From Xylocopa sonorina (taxonomy: Eukaryota; Arthropoda; Insecta; Hymenoptera; Apidae), in NCBI RefSeq assembly GCF_050948175.1, contig NW_027490118.1, positions 1,730,102 through 1,794,101 of the forward strand: a DNA stretch of 64,000 nucleotides, written 5' to 3'. Below the pieces are notes generated by a model. It was not told the DNA's origin. It made no database searches and worked only from the letters and a program-made list of their open reading frames with translations. Of this stretch, positions 1 to 15,000 are shown in pieces; positions within the stretch are counted from its first letter, which is position 1, and every line of letters starts with the position of its first letter. A program made the translations under genes and the position numbers.

Positions 1-3000
1 GAGTTAAATTTCGTATATAGGCGATAGTTTGAAGAAAAAAATTCCAACCTAGTATTAAAATTCGTTTATTGACGATTGTTTGACATAAAGATTTCAACCA
101 ATAGTTAAAATTTGAATATTGACAGTAGTTTGAAGAAAAAAGTTCCCACCGAGTGTTAAAATTCGTACATTGACGGTAGCTTGACCAAAAACTTCCTCCC
201 GAGAGTTAAATTTCGTATATAGGCGATAGTTTGATGATAAAAATTCCAACCTAGTATTAAAATTCGTGTATTGACGATTGTTGACAAAAAGATTCCAACC
301 AATAGTTAAAATTTGAATATTGACAGTAGTTTAAAGAAAAAAGTGCCCACCGAGAGTTAAAATTCGTACATTGACGGTAGTTTGAAGAAAAAAATTCCAA
401 CCTAGTATTAAAATTCGTTTATTGACGATTGTTTGACAAACAGATTTCAACCATTAGTTAAAATTTGAATATTGACAGTAGTTTGAAGAAAAAAGTGCCC
501 ACCGGGAGTTAAAATTCGTACATTGACGATAGTTTGACCAAAAAATTCCTACCGAGAGCTAAATTTCGTATATAGGCTATAGTTTGAAGAAAAAAATTCC
601 AACCTAGTATTAAAATTCGATTATTGACGATTGTATGACATAAAGATTTCAACCAATATTTAAAATTTGAATATTGACAATAGTTTGAAGAAAGAAATTC
701 CAACCTAGTATTAAAATTCGTGTATTGACGATTGTTTGACAAAAAGATTCGAACCAATAGTTAAAATTTGAATATTGACAGTAGTTTGAAGAAAAAAGTT
801 CCCACCGAGAGATGAAATTCGTACATTGACGGTAGCTTGACCAAAAAATTCCTCCCGAGAGTTAAATTTCGTATATAGGCGATAGTTTGAAGAAAAAAAT
901 TCCAACCTAGTATTAAAGTTCGATTATTGACGATTGTTTGACATAAAGATTTCAACCAATAGTTAAAATTTGAGTATTGATAGTAGTTTGAAGAAAATGT
1001 GCCCACCGAGAGTTAAAATTCGTACATAGACGATAGGTTGACCAAAAAATTCCCACCTGGAGTTAAATTTCGTATATAGACGATAGTTTGTAGAAAAAAA
1101 TGCCAACCTAGTATTGAAATTCGTGTATTGACGATTGTTGACAAAAAGATTCCAAACAATAGTTAAAATTTGAGTATTGATAGTAGTTTGAAGAAAAAGT
1201 GCCCACCGAGAGTTAAAATTCATACATTGACGATAGTTTGACCAAAAAATTCCTACCGAGAGCTAAATTTCGTATATAGGCTATAGTTTGAAGAAAAAAA
1301 TTCCAACCTAGTATTAAAATTCGATTATTGACGATTGTATAACATAAAGATTTCAACCAATATTTAAAATTTGAATACTGACAATAGTTTGAAGAAAGAA
1401 ATTCCAACCTAGTATTAAAAATCGTGTATTGACGATTGTTCGACAAAAAGATTCCAACCAATAGTTAAAATTTGGATATTGACAGTAGTTTGAAGAAAAA
1501 AGTTCCCACCGAGAGATAAAATTCGTACATTGACGGTAGCTTGACCAAAAAATTCCTCCCGAGAGTTAAATTTCGTATATAGGCGATAGTTTGAAGAAAA
1601 AAATTCCAACCTAGTATTAAAATTCGATTATTGACGATTGTTTGACATAAAGATTTCAACCAATATTTAAAATTTGAGTATTGATAGTAGTTTGAAGAAA
1701 AAGTGCCCACCGAGAGTTAAAATTCGTACATTGACGATAGCTTGACCAAAAAATTCCTACCGAGAGTTAAATTTCGTATATAGGCGATAGTTTGAAGATA
1801 AAAATTCCAACCTAGTATTAAAATTCGTGTATTGACGATTGTTTGACAAAAAGATTCGAACCAATAGTCAAAATTTGAATATTGACAGTAGTTTGAAGAA
1901 AAAAGTGCCCACCGAGAGTTAAAATTCGTGCATTGACGGTAGGATTACCAAAAAATTCCTCCCGAGAGTTAAATTTCGTATATAGGCGATAGTTTGATGA
2001 TAAAAATTCCAACCTAGTATTAAAATTCGTGTATTGACGATTGTTGACAAAAAGATTTCAAACAATAGTCAAAATTTGAGTATTAAGAGTAGTTTGAAGA
2101 AAAAGTGCCCATCGAGAGTTAAAATTCGTACATTGACGATAGTTTGACCAAAAAATTCCTACCGAGAGCTAAATTTCGTATATAGGATATAGTTTGAAGA
2201 AAAAAATTCCAACCTAGTATTAAAACTCGTTTATTGACGACTGTATGACATAAAGATTTCAACCAATATTTAAAATTTGAATACTGACAATAGTTTGAAG
2301 AAAGAAATTCCAACCTAGTATTAAAAATCGTGTATTGACGATTGTTCGACAAAAAGATTCCAACCAATAGTTAAAATTTGAATATTGACAGTAGTTTGAA
2401 GAAACAAGTTCCCACCGAGAGTTAAAATTCGTACATTGACGGTAGCTTGACCAAAAAATTCCTCCCGAGAGTTAAATTTCGTATATAGGCGATAGTTTGA
2501 AGAAAAAAATTCCAACCTAGTATTAAAATTCGATTATTGACGACTGTATGACATAAAGATTTCAACCAATATTTAAAATTTGAATACTGACAATAGTTTG
2601 AAGAAAGAAATTCCAACTTAGTATTAAAATTCGTTTATTGACGATTGTTTGACATAAAGATTTCAACCAATATTTAAAATTTGAGTATTGATAGTAGTTT
2701 GAAGAAAAAGTGCCCACCGGGAGTTAAAATTCGTACATTGACGGTAGCTTGACCAAAAAATTCCTCCGGAGAGTTAAATTTCGTATATAGGCGATAGTTT
2801 GAAGAAAAAAATTCCAACCTAGTATTAAAATTCGCTTATTGACGATTGTTTGACATAAAGATTTCAACCAATAGTTAAAATTTGAATATTGACAGTAGTT
2901 TGAAGAAAAAAGTTCCCACCGAGAGTTAAAATTCGTACATTGACGGTAGTTTGAAGAAAAAAATTCCAACCTAGTATTAAAATTCGTTTATTGACGATTG

Positions 3001-6000
3001 TTTGACAAACAGATTTCAACCATTAGTTAAAATTTGAATATTGACAGTAGTTTGAAGAAAAAAGTGCCCACCGAGATTAAAGTTCGTACATTGACGATAG
3101 TTTGACCAAAAGATTCCTACCGAGACTTAAATTTCGTATATAGGAGATAGTTTGAAGAAAAAAATTCTAACCTAGTATTAAAATTCGATTATTGACGATT
3201 GTATGACATAAAGATTTCAACCAATATTTAAAATTTGAATATTGACAATAGTTTGAAGAAAGAAATTCCAACCTAGTATTAAAATTCGTGTATTGACGAT
3301 TGTTTGACAAAAAGATTCGAACCAATAGTTAAAATTTGAATATTGACAGTAGTTTGAAGAAAAAAGTTCCCACCGAGAGTTAAAATTCGTACATTGACGG
3401 TAGCTTGACCAAAAAATTCCTCCCGAGAGTTAAATTTCGTATATAGGCGATAGTTTGAAGAAAAAAATTCCAACTTAGTATTAAAATTCGTTTATTGACG
3501 ATTGTTTGACATAAACATTTCAACCAATAGTTAAAATTTGGGTATTGATAGTAGTTTGAAGAAAAAGTGCCCATCGAGAGTTAAAATTCGTACATTGACG
3601 ATAGGTTGACCAAAAAATTCCCACCGAGAGTTAAAATTCGTATATAGGCGATAGTTTGAAGAAAAAAATTCCAACCTAGTATTAAAATTCGTGTATTGAC
3701 GATTGTTTGACATAAAGATTTGAACCAATATTTAAAATTTGAATATTGACAGTAGTTTGAAGAAAAAAATTCCAACCTAGTATTAAAATTCGTGTCTTGA
3801 CGATTGTTGACAAAAAGATTCCAAACAATAGTTAAAATTTGAGTATTGATAGTAGTTTGAAGAAAAAGTGCCCACCGAGAGTTAAAATTCGTACATTGAC
3901 GATAGTTTGACCAAAAAATTCCTACCGAGAGCTAAATTTCGTATATAGGATATAGTTTGAAGAAAAAAATTCCAACCTAGTATTAAAATTCGATTATTGA
4001 CGATTGTATGACATAAAGATTTCAACCAATATTTAAAATTTGAATATTGACAATAGTTTGAAGAAAGAAATTCCAACCTAGTATTAAAATTCGTGTATTG
4101 ACGATTGTTTGACAAAAAGATTCGAACCAATAGTTAAAATTTGAATATTGACAGTAGTTTGAAGAAAAAAGTTCCCACCGAGAGATAAAATTCGTACATT
4201 GACGGTAGCTTGACCAAAAAATTCCTCCCGAGAGTTAAATTTCGTATATAGGCGATAGTTTGAAGAAAAAAATTCCAACCTAGTATTAAAATTCGATTAT
4301 TGACGATTGTTTGACATAAAGATTTCAACCAATATTTAAAATTTGAGTATTGATAGTAGTTTGAAGAAAAAGTGCCCACCGAGAGTTAAAATTCGTACAT
4401 TGACGATAGCTTGACCAAAAAATTCCTACCGAGAGTTAAATTTCGTATATAGGCGATAGTTTGAAGATAAAAATTCCAACCTAGTATTAAAATTCGTGTA
4501 TTGACGATTGTTTGACAAAAAGATTCGAACCAATAGTCAAAATTTGAATATTGACAGTAGTTTGAAGAAAAAAGTGCCCACCGAGAGTTAAAATTCGTGC
4601 ATTGACGGTAGGATTACCAAAAAATTCCTCCCGAGAGTTAAATTTCGTATATAGGCGATAGTTTGATGATAAAAATTCCAACCTAGTATTAAAATTCGTG
4701 TATTGACGATTGTTGACAAAAAGATTTCAAACAATAGTCAAAATTTGAGTATTAAGAGTAGTTTGAAGAAAAAGTGCCCATCGAGAGTTAAAATTCGTAC
4801 ATTGACGATAGTTTGACCAAAAAATTCCTACCGAGAGTTAAATTTCGTATATAGGCGATAGTTTGAAGAAAAAAATTCCAACCTAGTATTAAAATTCGAT
4901 TATTGACGATTGTATGACATAAAGATTTCAACCAATATTTAAAATTTGAATACTGACAATAGTTTGAAGAAAGAAATTCCAACCTAGTATTAAAAATCGT
5001 GTATTGACGATTGTTCGACAAAAAGATTCCAACCAATAGTTAAAATTTGAATATTGACAGTAGTTTGAAGAAACAAGTTCCCACCGAGAGTTAAAATTCG
5101 TACATTGACGGTAGCTTGACCAAAAAATTCCTCCCGAGAGTTAAATTTCGTATATAGGCGATAGTTTGAAGAAAAAAATTCCAACTTAGTATTAAAATTC
5201 GTTTATTGACGATTGTTTGACATAAAGATTTCAACCAATATTTAAAATTTGAGTATTGATAGTAGTTTGAAGAAAAAGTGCCCACCGGGAGTTAAAATTC
5301 GTACATTGACGGTAGCTTGACCAAAAAATTCCTCCGGAGAGTTAAATTTCGTATATAGGCGATAGTTTGAAGAAAAAAATTCCAACCTAGTATTAAAATT
5401 CGCTTATTGACGATTGTTTGACATAAAGATTTCAACCAATAGTTAAAATTTGAATATTGACAGTAGCTTGAAGAAAAAAGTTCCCACCGAGAGTTAAAAT
5501 TCGTACATTGACGGTAGCTTGACCAAAAACTTCCTCCCGAGAGTTAAATTTCGTATATAGGCGATAGTTTGATGATAAAAATTCCAACCTAGTATTAAAA
5601 TTCGTGTATTGACGATTGTTGACAAAAAGATTCCAACCAATAGTTAAAATTTGAATATTGACAGTAGTTTGAAGAAAAAAGTGCCCACCGAGAGTTAAAA
5701 CTCGTACATTGACGGTAGTTTGAAGAAAAAAATTCCAACCTAGTATTAAAATTCGTTTATTGACGATTGTTTGACAAACAGATTTCAACCATTAGTTAAA
5801 ATTTGAATATTGACAGTAGTTTGAAGAAAAAAGTGCCCACCGAGATTAAAATTCGTACATTGACGATAGTTTGACCAAAAAATTCCTACCGAGACTTAAA
5901 TTTCGTATATAGGAGATAGTTTGAAGAAAAAAATTCCAACCTAGTATTAAAATTCGTGTATTGACGATTGTTTGACAAAAAGATTCGAACCAATAGTTAA

Positions 6001-9000
6001 AATTTGAATATTGACAGTAGTTTGAAGAAAAAAGTGCCCACCGAGAGTTAAAATTCGTACATTGACGGTAGCTTGACCAAAAAATTCCTCCCGAGAGTTA
6101 AATTTCGTATATAGGCGATAGTTGGAAGAAAAAAATTCCAACCTAGTATAAAAATTCGTTTATTGACGATTGTTTGACATAAAGATTTCAACCAATATTT
6201 AAAATTTGAATACTGACAATAGTTTGAAGAAAAAAATTCCAACCTAGTATTAAAATTCGTTTATTGACGATTGTTTGACATAAAGATTTCAACCAATAGT
6301 TAAAATTTGAATATTGACAGTAGTTTGAAGAAAAAAGTTCCCACCGAGAGTTAAAATTCGTACATTGACGGTAGCTTGACCAAAACATTCCTCCGGAGAG
6401 TTAAATTTCGTATATAGGCTATAGTTTGAAGAAAAAAATTCCAACCTAGTATTAAAATTCGTTTATTGACGATTGTTTGACATAAAGATTTCAACCAATA
6501 GTTAAAATTTGAATATTGACAGTAGTTTGAAGAAAAAAGTACCCACCGAGTGTTAAAATTCGTACATTGACGGTAGCTTGACCAAAAACTTCCTCCCGAG
6601 AGTTAAATTTCGTATATAGGCGATAGTTTGATGATAAAAATTCCAACCTAGTATTAAAATTCGTGTATTGACGATTGTTGACAAAAAGATTCCAACCAAT
6701 AGTTAAAATTTGAATATTGACAGTAGTTTAAAGAAAAAAGTGCCCACCGAGAGTTAAAATTCGTACATTGACGGTAGTTTGAAGAAAAAAATTCCAACCT
6801 AGTATTAAAATTCGTTTATTGACGATTGTTTGACAAACAGATTTCAACCATTAGTTAAAATTTGAATATTGACAGTAGTTTGAAGAAAAAAGTGCCCACC
6901 GAGAGTTAAAATTCGTACATTGACGATAGTTTGACCAAAAAATTCCTACCGAGAGCTAAATTTCGTATATAGGCTATAGTTTGAAGAAAAAAATTCCAAC
7001 CTAGTATTAAAATTCGATTATTGACGATTGTATGACATAAAGATTTCAACCAATATTTAAAATTTGAATATTGACAATAGTTTGAAGAAAGAAATTCCAA
7101 CCTAGTATTAAAATTCGTGTATTGACGATTGTTTGACAAAAAGATTCGAACCAATAGTTAAAATTTGAATATTGACAGTAGTTTGAAGAAAAAAGTTCCC
7201 ACCGAGAGTTAAAATTCGTACATTGACGGTAGCTTGACCAAAAAATTCCTCCCGAGAGTTAAATTTCGTATATAGGCGATAGTTTGAAGAAAAAAATTCC
7301 AACCTAGTATTAAAATTCGATTATTGACGATTGTTTGACATAAAGATTTCAACCAATATTTAAAATTTGAGTATTGATAGTAGTTTGAAGAAAAAGTGCC
7401 CACCGAGAGCTAAAATTCGTACATTGACGATAGCTTGACCAAAAAATTCCTACCGCGAGTTAAATTTCGTATATAGGCGATAGTTTGAAGATAAAAATTC
7501 CAACCTAGTATTAAAATTCGTGTATTGACGATTGTTTGACAAAAAGATTCGAACCAATAGTTAAAATTTGAATATTGACAGTAGTTTGAAGAAAAAAGTG
7601 CCCACCGAGAGTTAAAATTCGTGCATTGACGGTAGGTTTACCAAAAAATTCCTCCCGAGAGTTAAATTTCGTATATAGGCGATAGTTTGATGATAAAAAT
7701 TCCAACCTAGTATTAAAATTCGTGTATTGACGATTGTTGACAAAAAGATTCCAAACAATAGTCAAAATTTGAGTATTGATAGTAGTTTGAAGAAAAAGTG
7801 CCCACGGAGAGTTAAAATTCGTACATTGACGATAGTTTGACCAAAAAATTCCTACCGAGAGTTAAATTTCGTATATAGGCGATAGTTTGAAGAAAAAAAT
7901 TCCAACCTAGTATTAAAATTCGTTTATTGACGATTGTTTGACATAAAGATTTCAACCAATAGTTAAAATTTGAATATTGACAGTAGCTTGAAGATAAAAG
8001 TTCCCACCGAGAGTTAAAATTCGTACATTGACGGTAGCTTGACCAAAAACTTCCTCCCGAGAGTTAAATTTCGTATATAGGCGATAGTTTGAAGAAAAAA
8101 ATTCCAACCTAGTATTAAAATTCGATTATTGACGATTGTTTGACATAAAGATTTCAACCAATATTTAAAATTTGAGTATTGATAGTAGTTTGAAGAAAAA
8201 GTGCCCACCGAGAGCTAAAATTCGTACATTGACGATAGCTTGACCAAAAAATTCCTACCGCGAGTTAAATTTCGTATATAGGCGATAGTTTGAAGATAAA
8301 AATTCCAACCTAGTATTAAAATTCGTGTATTGACGATTGTTTGACAAAAAGATTCGAACCAATAGTTAAAATTTGAATATTGACAGTAGTTTGAAGAAAA
8401 AAGTGCCCACCGAGAGTTAAAATTCGTGCATTGACGGTAGGTTTACCAAAAAATTCCTCCCGAGAGTTAAATTTCGTATATAGGCGATAGTTTGATGATA
8501 AAAATTCCAACCTAGTATTAAAATTCGTGTATTGACGATTGTTGACAAAAAGATTCCAACCAATAGTTAAAATTTGAATATTGACAGTAGTTTGAAGAAA
8601 AAAGTGCCCACCGAGAGTTAAAACTCGTACATTGACGGTAGTTTGAAGAAAAAAATTCCAACCTAGTATTAAAATTCGTTTATTGACGATTGTTTGACAA
8701 ACAGATTTCAACCATTAGTTAAAATTTGAATATTGACAGTAGTTTGAAGAAAAAAGTGCCCACCGAGATTAAAATTCGTACATTGACGATAGTTTGACCA
8801 AAAAATTCCTACCGAGACTTAAATTTCGTATATAGGAGATAGTTTGAAGAAAAAAATTCCAACCTAGTATTAAAATTCGTGTATTGACGATTGTTTGACA
8901 AAAAGATTCGAACCAATAGTTAAAATTTGAATATTGACAGTAGTTTGAAGAAAAAAGTGCCCACCGAGAGTTAAAATTCGTGCATTGACGGTAGGTTTAG

Positions 9001-12000
9001 CAAAAAATTCCTCCCGAGAGTTAAATTTCGTATATAGGCGATAGTTTGATGATAAAAATTCCAACCTAGTATTAAAATTCGTGTATTGACGATTGTTGAC
9101 AAAAAGATTTCAAACAATAGTCAAAATTTGAGTATTAAGAGTAGTTTGAAGAAAAAGTGCCCATCGAGAGTTAAAATTCGTACATTGACGATAGTTTGAC
9201 CAAAAAATTCCTACCGAGAGTTAAATTTCGTATATAGGCGATAGTTTGAAGAAAAAAATTCCAACCTAGTATTAAAATTCGATTATTGACAATTGTATGA
9301 CATAAAGATTTCAACCAATATTTAAAATTTGAATACTGACAATAGTTTGAAGAAAGAAATTCCAACCTAGTATTAAAAATCGTGTATTGACGATTGTTCG
9401 ACAAAAAGATTCCAACCAATAGTTAAAATTTGAATATTGACAGTAGTTTGAAGAAAAAAGTGCCCACCGAGAGTTAAAATTCGTACATTGACGGTAGTTT
9501 GAAGAAAAAAATTCCAACCTAGTATTAAAATTCGTTTATTGACGATTGTTTGACAAACAGATTTCAACCATTAGTTAAAATTTGAATATTGACAGTAGTT
9601 TGAAGAAAAAAGTGCCCACCGAGAGTTAAAATTCGTACATTGACGGTAGCTTGACCAAAAAATTCCTCCCGAGAGTTAAATTTCGTATATAGGCGATAGC
9701 GTGAAGAAAAAAATTCCAACCTAGTATTAAAATTCGTTTATTGACGATTGTTTGACATAAAGATTTGAACCAATATTTAAAATTTGAATATTGACAGTAG
9801 TTTGAAGAAAAAAATTCCAACCTAGTATTAAAATTCGTGTATTGACGATTGTTTGACAAAAAGATTCCAACCAATAGTTAAAATTTGAATATTGACAATA
9901 GTTTGAAGAAAAAAATTCCAACCTAGTATTAAAGTTCGTTTATTGACGATTGTTTGACAAACAGATTTCAACCATTAGTTAAAATTTGAATATTGACAGT
10001 AGTTTGAAGAAAAAAGTGCCCACCGAGAGTTAAAATTCGTACATTGACGATAGTTTGACCAAAAAATTCATACCGACACTTAAATTTCGTATATGGGAGA
10101 TAGTTTGAAGAAAAAAATTCCAACCTAGTATTAAAATTCGTGTATTGACGATTGTCTGACAAAAAGATTCGAACCAATAGTTAAAATTTGAATATTGACA
10201 GTAGTTTGAAGAAAAAAGTGCCCACCGAGAGTTAAAATTCGTACATTGACGATAGGTTGACCAAAAAATTCCCACCGTGAGTTAAATTCCGTATATAGGC
10301 GATAGTTTGAAGAAAAAAATTCCAACCTAGTATTAAAGTTCGATTATTGACGATTGTTTGACATAAAGATTTCAACCAATAGTTAAAATTTGAGTATTGA
10401 TAGTAGTTTGAAGAAAATGTGCCCACCGAGAGTTAAAATTCGTACATAGACGATAGGTTGACCAAAAAATTCCCACCTGGAGTTAAATTTCGTATATAGA
10501 CGATAGTTTGTAGAAAAAAATGCCAACCTAGTATTGAAATTCGTGTATTGACGATTGTTGACAAAAAGATTCCAAACAATAGTTAAAATTTGAATATTGA
10601 CAGTAGTTTGAAGAAAAAAGTTCCCACCGAGAGATAAAATTCGTACATTGACGGTAGCTTGACCAAAAAATTCCTCCCGAGAGTTAAATTTCGTATATAG
10701 GCGATAGTTTGAAGAAAAAAATTCCAACCTAGTATTAAAATTCGATTATTGACGATTGTTTGACATAAAGATTTCAACCAATATTTAAAATTTGAGTATT
10801 GATAGTAGTTTGAAGAAAAAGTGCCCACCGAGAGTTAAAATTCGTACATTGACGATAGCTTGACCAAAAAATTCCTACCGAGAGTTAAATTTCGTATATA
10901 GGCGATAGTTTGAAGATAAAAATTCCAACCTAGTATTAAAATTCGTGTATTGACGATTGTTTGACATAAAGATTTGAACCAATATTTAAAATTTGAATAT
11001 TGACAATAGCTTGAAGAAAAAAATTCCAACCTAGTATTAAAATTCGTGTATTGACGATTGTTTGACAAAAAGATTCCAACCAATAGTTAAAATTTGAATA
11101 TTGACAGTAGTTTGAAGAAAAAAGTGCCCACCGAGAGTTGAAATTCGTACATTGACGATATGTTGACCAAAAAATTCCCACCGAGAGTTAAATTTCGTAT
11201 ATAGGCGATAGTTTGAAGATAAAAATTCCAACCTAGTATTAAAATTCGTGTATTGACGATTGTTGACAAAAAGATTCCAAACAATAGTCAAAATTTGAGT
11301 ATTGATAGTAGTTTGAAGAAAAAGTGCCCATCGAGAGTTAAAATTCCTACATTGACGATAGTTTGACCAAAAAATTCCTACCGAGAGTTAAATTTCGTAT
11401 ATAGGCGATAGTTTGAAGAAAAAAATTCCAACCTAGTATTAAAATTCGTTTATTGACGATTGTTTGACAAACAGATTTCAACCATTAGTTAAAATTTGAA
11501 TATTGACAGTAGTTTGAAGAAAAAAGTGCCCACCGAGATTAAAATTCGTACATTGACGGTAGTTTGAAGAAAAAAATTCCAACCTAGTATTAAAATTCGT
11601 TTATTGACGATTGTTTGACATAAAGATTTCAACCAATAGTTAAAATTTGAATATTGACAGTAGTTTGAAGAAAAAAGTGCCCACCGAGATTAAAATTCGT
11701 ACATTGACGATAGTTTGACCAAAAAATTCCTACCGAGACTTAAATTTCGTATATAGGAGATAGTTTGAAGAAAAAAATTCCAACCTAGTATTAAAATTCG
11801 TGTATTGACGATTGTTTGACAAAAAGATTCGAACCAATAGTTAAAATTTGAATATTGACAGTAGTTTGAAGAAAGAAATTCCAACCTAGTATTAAAATTC
11901 GTGTATTGACGATTGTTCGACAAAAAGATTCCAACCAATAGTTAAAATTTGAATATTGACAGTAGTTTGAAGAAAAAAGTGCCCACCGAGAGTTAAAATT

Positions 12001-15000
12001 CGTACATTGACGGTAGTTTGAAGAAAAAAATTCCAACCTAGTATTAAAATTCGTTTATTGACGATTGTTTGACAAACAGATTTCAACCATTAGTTAAAAT
12101 TTGAATATTGACAGTAGTTTGAAGAAAAAAGTGCCCACCGAGATTAAAATTCGTACATTGACGATAGTTTGACCAAAAAATTCCTACCGAGACTTAAATT
12201 TCGTATATAGGAGATAGTTTGAAGAAAAAAATTCCAACCTAGTATTAAAATTCGTGTATTGACGATTGTTTGACAAAAAGATTCGAACCAATAGTTAAAA
12301 TTTGAATATTGACAGTAGTTTGAAGAAAAAAGTGCCCACCGAGAGTTAAAATTCGTACATTGACGGTAGCTTGACCAAAAAATTCCTCCCGAGAGTTAAA
12401 TTTCGTATATAGGCGATAGTTGGAAGAAAAAAATTCCAACCTAGTATTAAAATTCGTTTATTGACGATTGTTTGACATAAAGATTTGAACCAATATTTAA
12501 AATTTGAATATTGACAGTAGTTCGAAGAAAAAAATTCCAACCTAGTATTAAAATTCGTGTATTGACGATTGTTTGACAAAAAGATTCCAACCAATAGTTA
12601 AAATTTGAATATTGACAATAGTTTGAAGAAAAAAATTCCAACCTAGTATCAAAGTTCGTGTATTGACGATTGTTTGACAAAAAGATTCCAAACAATAGTT
12701 AAAATTTGAGTATTGATAGTAGTTTGAAGAAAAAGTGCCCACCGAGAGTTAAAATTCGTACATTGACGATAGTTTGACCAAAAAATTCCTACCGAGAGCT
12801 AAATTTCGTATATAGGCTATAGTTTGAAGAAAAAAATTCCAACCTAGTATTAAAATTCGTGTATTGACGATTGTTGACAAAAAGATTCCAAACAATAGTT
12901 AAAATTTGAGTATTGATAGTAGTTTGAAGAAAAAGTGCCCACCGAGAGTTAAAATTCGTACATTGACGATAGTTTGACCAAAAAATTCCTACCGAGCGCT
13001 AAATTTCGTATATAGGCTATAGTTTGAAGAAAAAAATTCCAACCTAGTATTAAAATTCGATTATTGACGTTTGTATGACATAAAGATTTCAACCAATATT
13101 TAAAATTTGAATATTGACAACAGTTTGAAGAAAGAAATTCCAACCTAGTATTAAAATTCGTGTATTGACGATTGTTTGACAAAAAGATTCGAACCAATAG
13201 TTAAAATTTGAATATTGACAGTAGTTTGAAGAAAAAAGTTCCCACCGAGAGTTAAAATTCGTACATGGACGGTAGCTTGACCAAAAAATTCCTCCCGAGA
13301 GTTAAATTTCGTATATAGGCGATAGTTTGAAGAAAAAAATTCCAACCTAGTATTAAAATTCGTTTATTGACGATTGTTTGACATAAAGATTTCAACCAAT
13401 AGTTAAAATTTGAATATTGACAGTAGTTTGAAGAAAAAAGTTCCCACCGAGAGTTAAAATTCGTACATTGACGGTAGCTTGACCAAAAAATTCCTCCGGA
13501 GAGTTAAATTTCGTATATAGGCGATAGTTTGAAGAAAAAAATTCCAACCTAGTATTAAAATTCGTTTATTGACGATTGTTTGACATAAAGATTTCAACCA
13601 ATAGTTCAAATTTGAATATTGACAGTAGTTTGAAGAAAAAAGTTCCCACCGAGAGTTAAAATTCGTACATTGACGGTAGCTTGACCAAAAACTTCCTCCC
13701 GAGAGTTAAATTTCGTATATAGGCGATAGTTTGATGATAAAAATTCCAACCTAGTATTAAAATTCGTGTATTGACGATTGTTGACAAAAAGATTCCAACC
13801 AATAGTTAAAATTTGAATATTGACAGTAGTTTGAAGAAAAAAGTGCCCACCGAGAGTTAAAACTCGTACATTGACGGTAGTTTGAAGAAAAAAATTCCAA
13901 CCTAGTATTAAAATTCGTGTATTGACGATTGTTTGACAAAAAGATTCGAACCAATAGTTAAAATTTGAATATTGACAGTAGTTTGAAGAAAAAAGTGCCC
14001 ACCGGAGTTAAAATTCGTACATTGACGGTAGCTTGACCAAAAAATTCCTCCCGAGAGTTAAATTTCGTATATAGGCGATAGTTTGAAGAAAAAAATTCCA
14101 ACCTAGTATTAAAATTCGTTTATTGACGATTGTTTGACATAAAGATTTGAACCAATATTTAAAATTTGAATATTGACAGTAGTTTGAAGAAAAAAATTCC
14201 AACCTAGTATTAAAATTCGTGTATTGACGATTGTTTGACAAAAAGATTCCAACCAATAGTTAAAATATGAATATTGACAATAGTTTGAAGAAAAAAATTC
14301 CAACCTAGTATTAAAGTTCGTTTATTGACGATTGTTTGACAAACAGATTTCAACCATTAGTTAAAATTTGAATATTGACAGTAGTTTGAAGAAAAAAGTG
14401 CCCACCGAGAGTTAAAATTCGTACATTGACGGTAGCTTGACCAAAAAATTCCTCCCGAGAGTTAAATTTCGTATATAGGCGATAGTTGGAAGAAAAAAAT
14501 TCCAACCTAGTATTAAAATTCGTTTATTGACGATTGTTTGACATAAAGATTTGAACCAATATTTAAAATTTGAATATTGACAGTAGTTTGAAGAAAAAAA
14601 TTCCAACCTAGTATTAAAATTCGTGTATTGACGATTGTTTGACAAAAAGATTCCAACCAATAGTTAAAATTTGAATATTGACAATAGTTTGAAGAAAAAA
14701 ATTCCAACCTAGTATCAAAGTTCGTGTATTGACGATTGTTTGACAAAAAGATTCCAAACAATAGTTAAAATTTGAGTATTGATAGTAGTTTGAAGAAAAA
14801 GTGCCCACCGAGAGTTAAAATTCGTACATTGACGATAGTTTGACCAAAAAATTCCTACCGAGAGCTAAATTTCGTATATAGGCTATAGTTTGAAGAAAAA
14901 AATTCCAACCTAGTATTAAAATTCGTGTATTGACGATTGTTGACAAAAAGATTCCAAACAATAGTTAAAATTTGAGTATTGATAGTAGTTTGAAGAAAAA

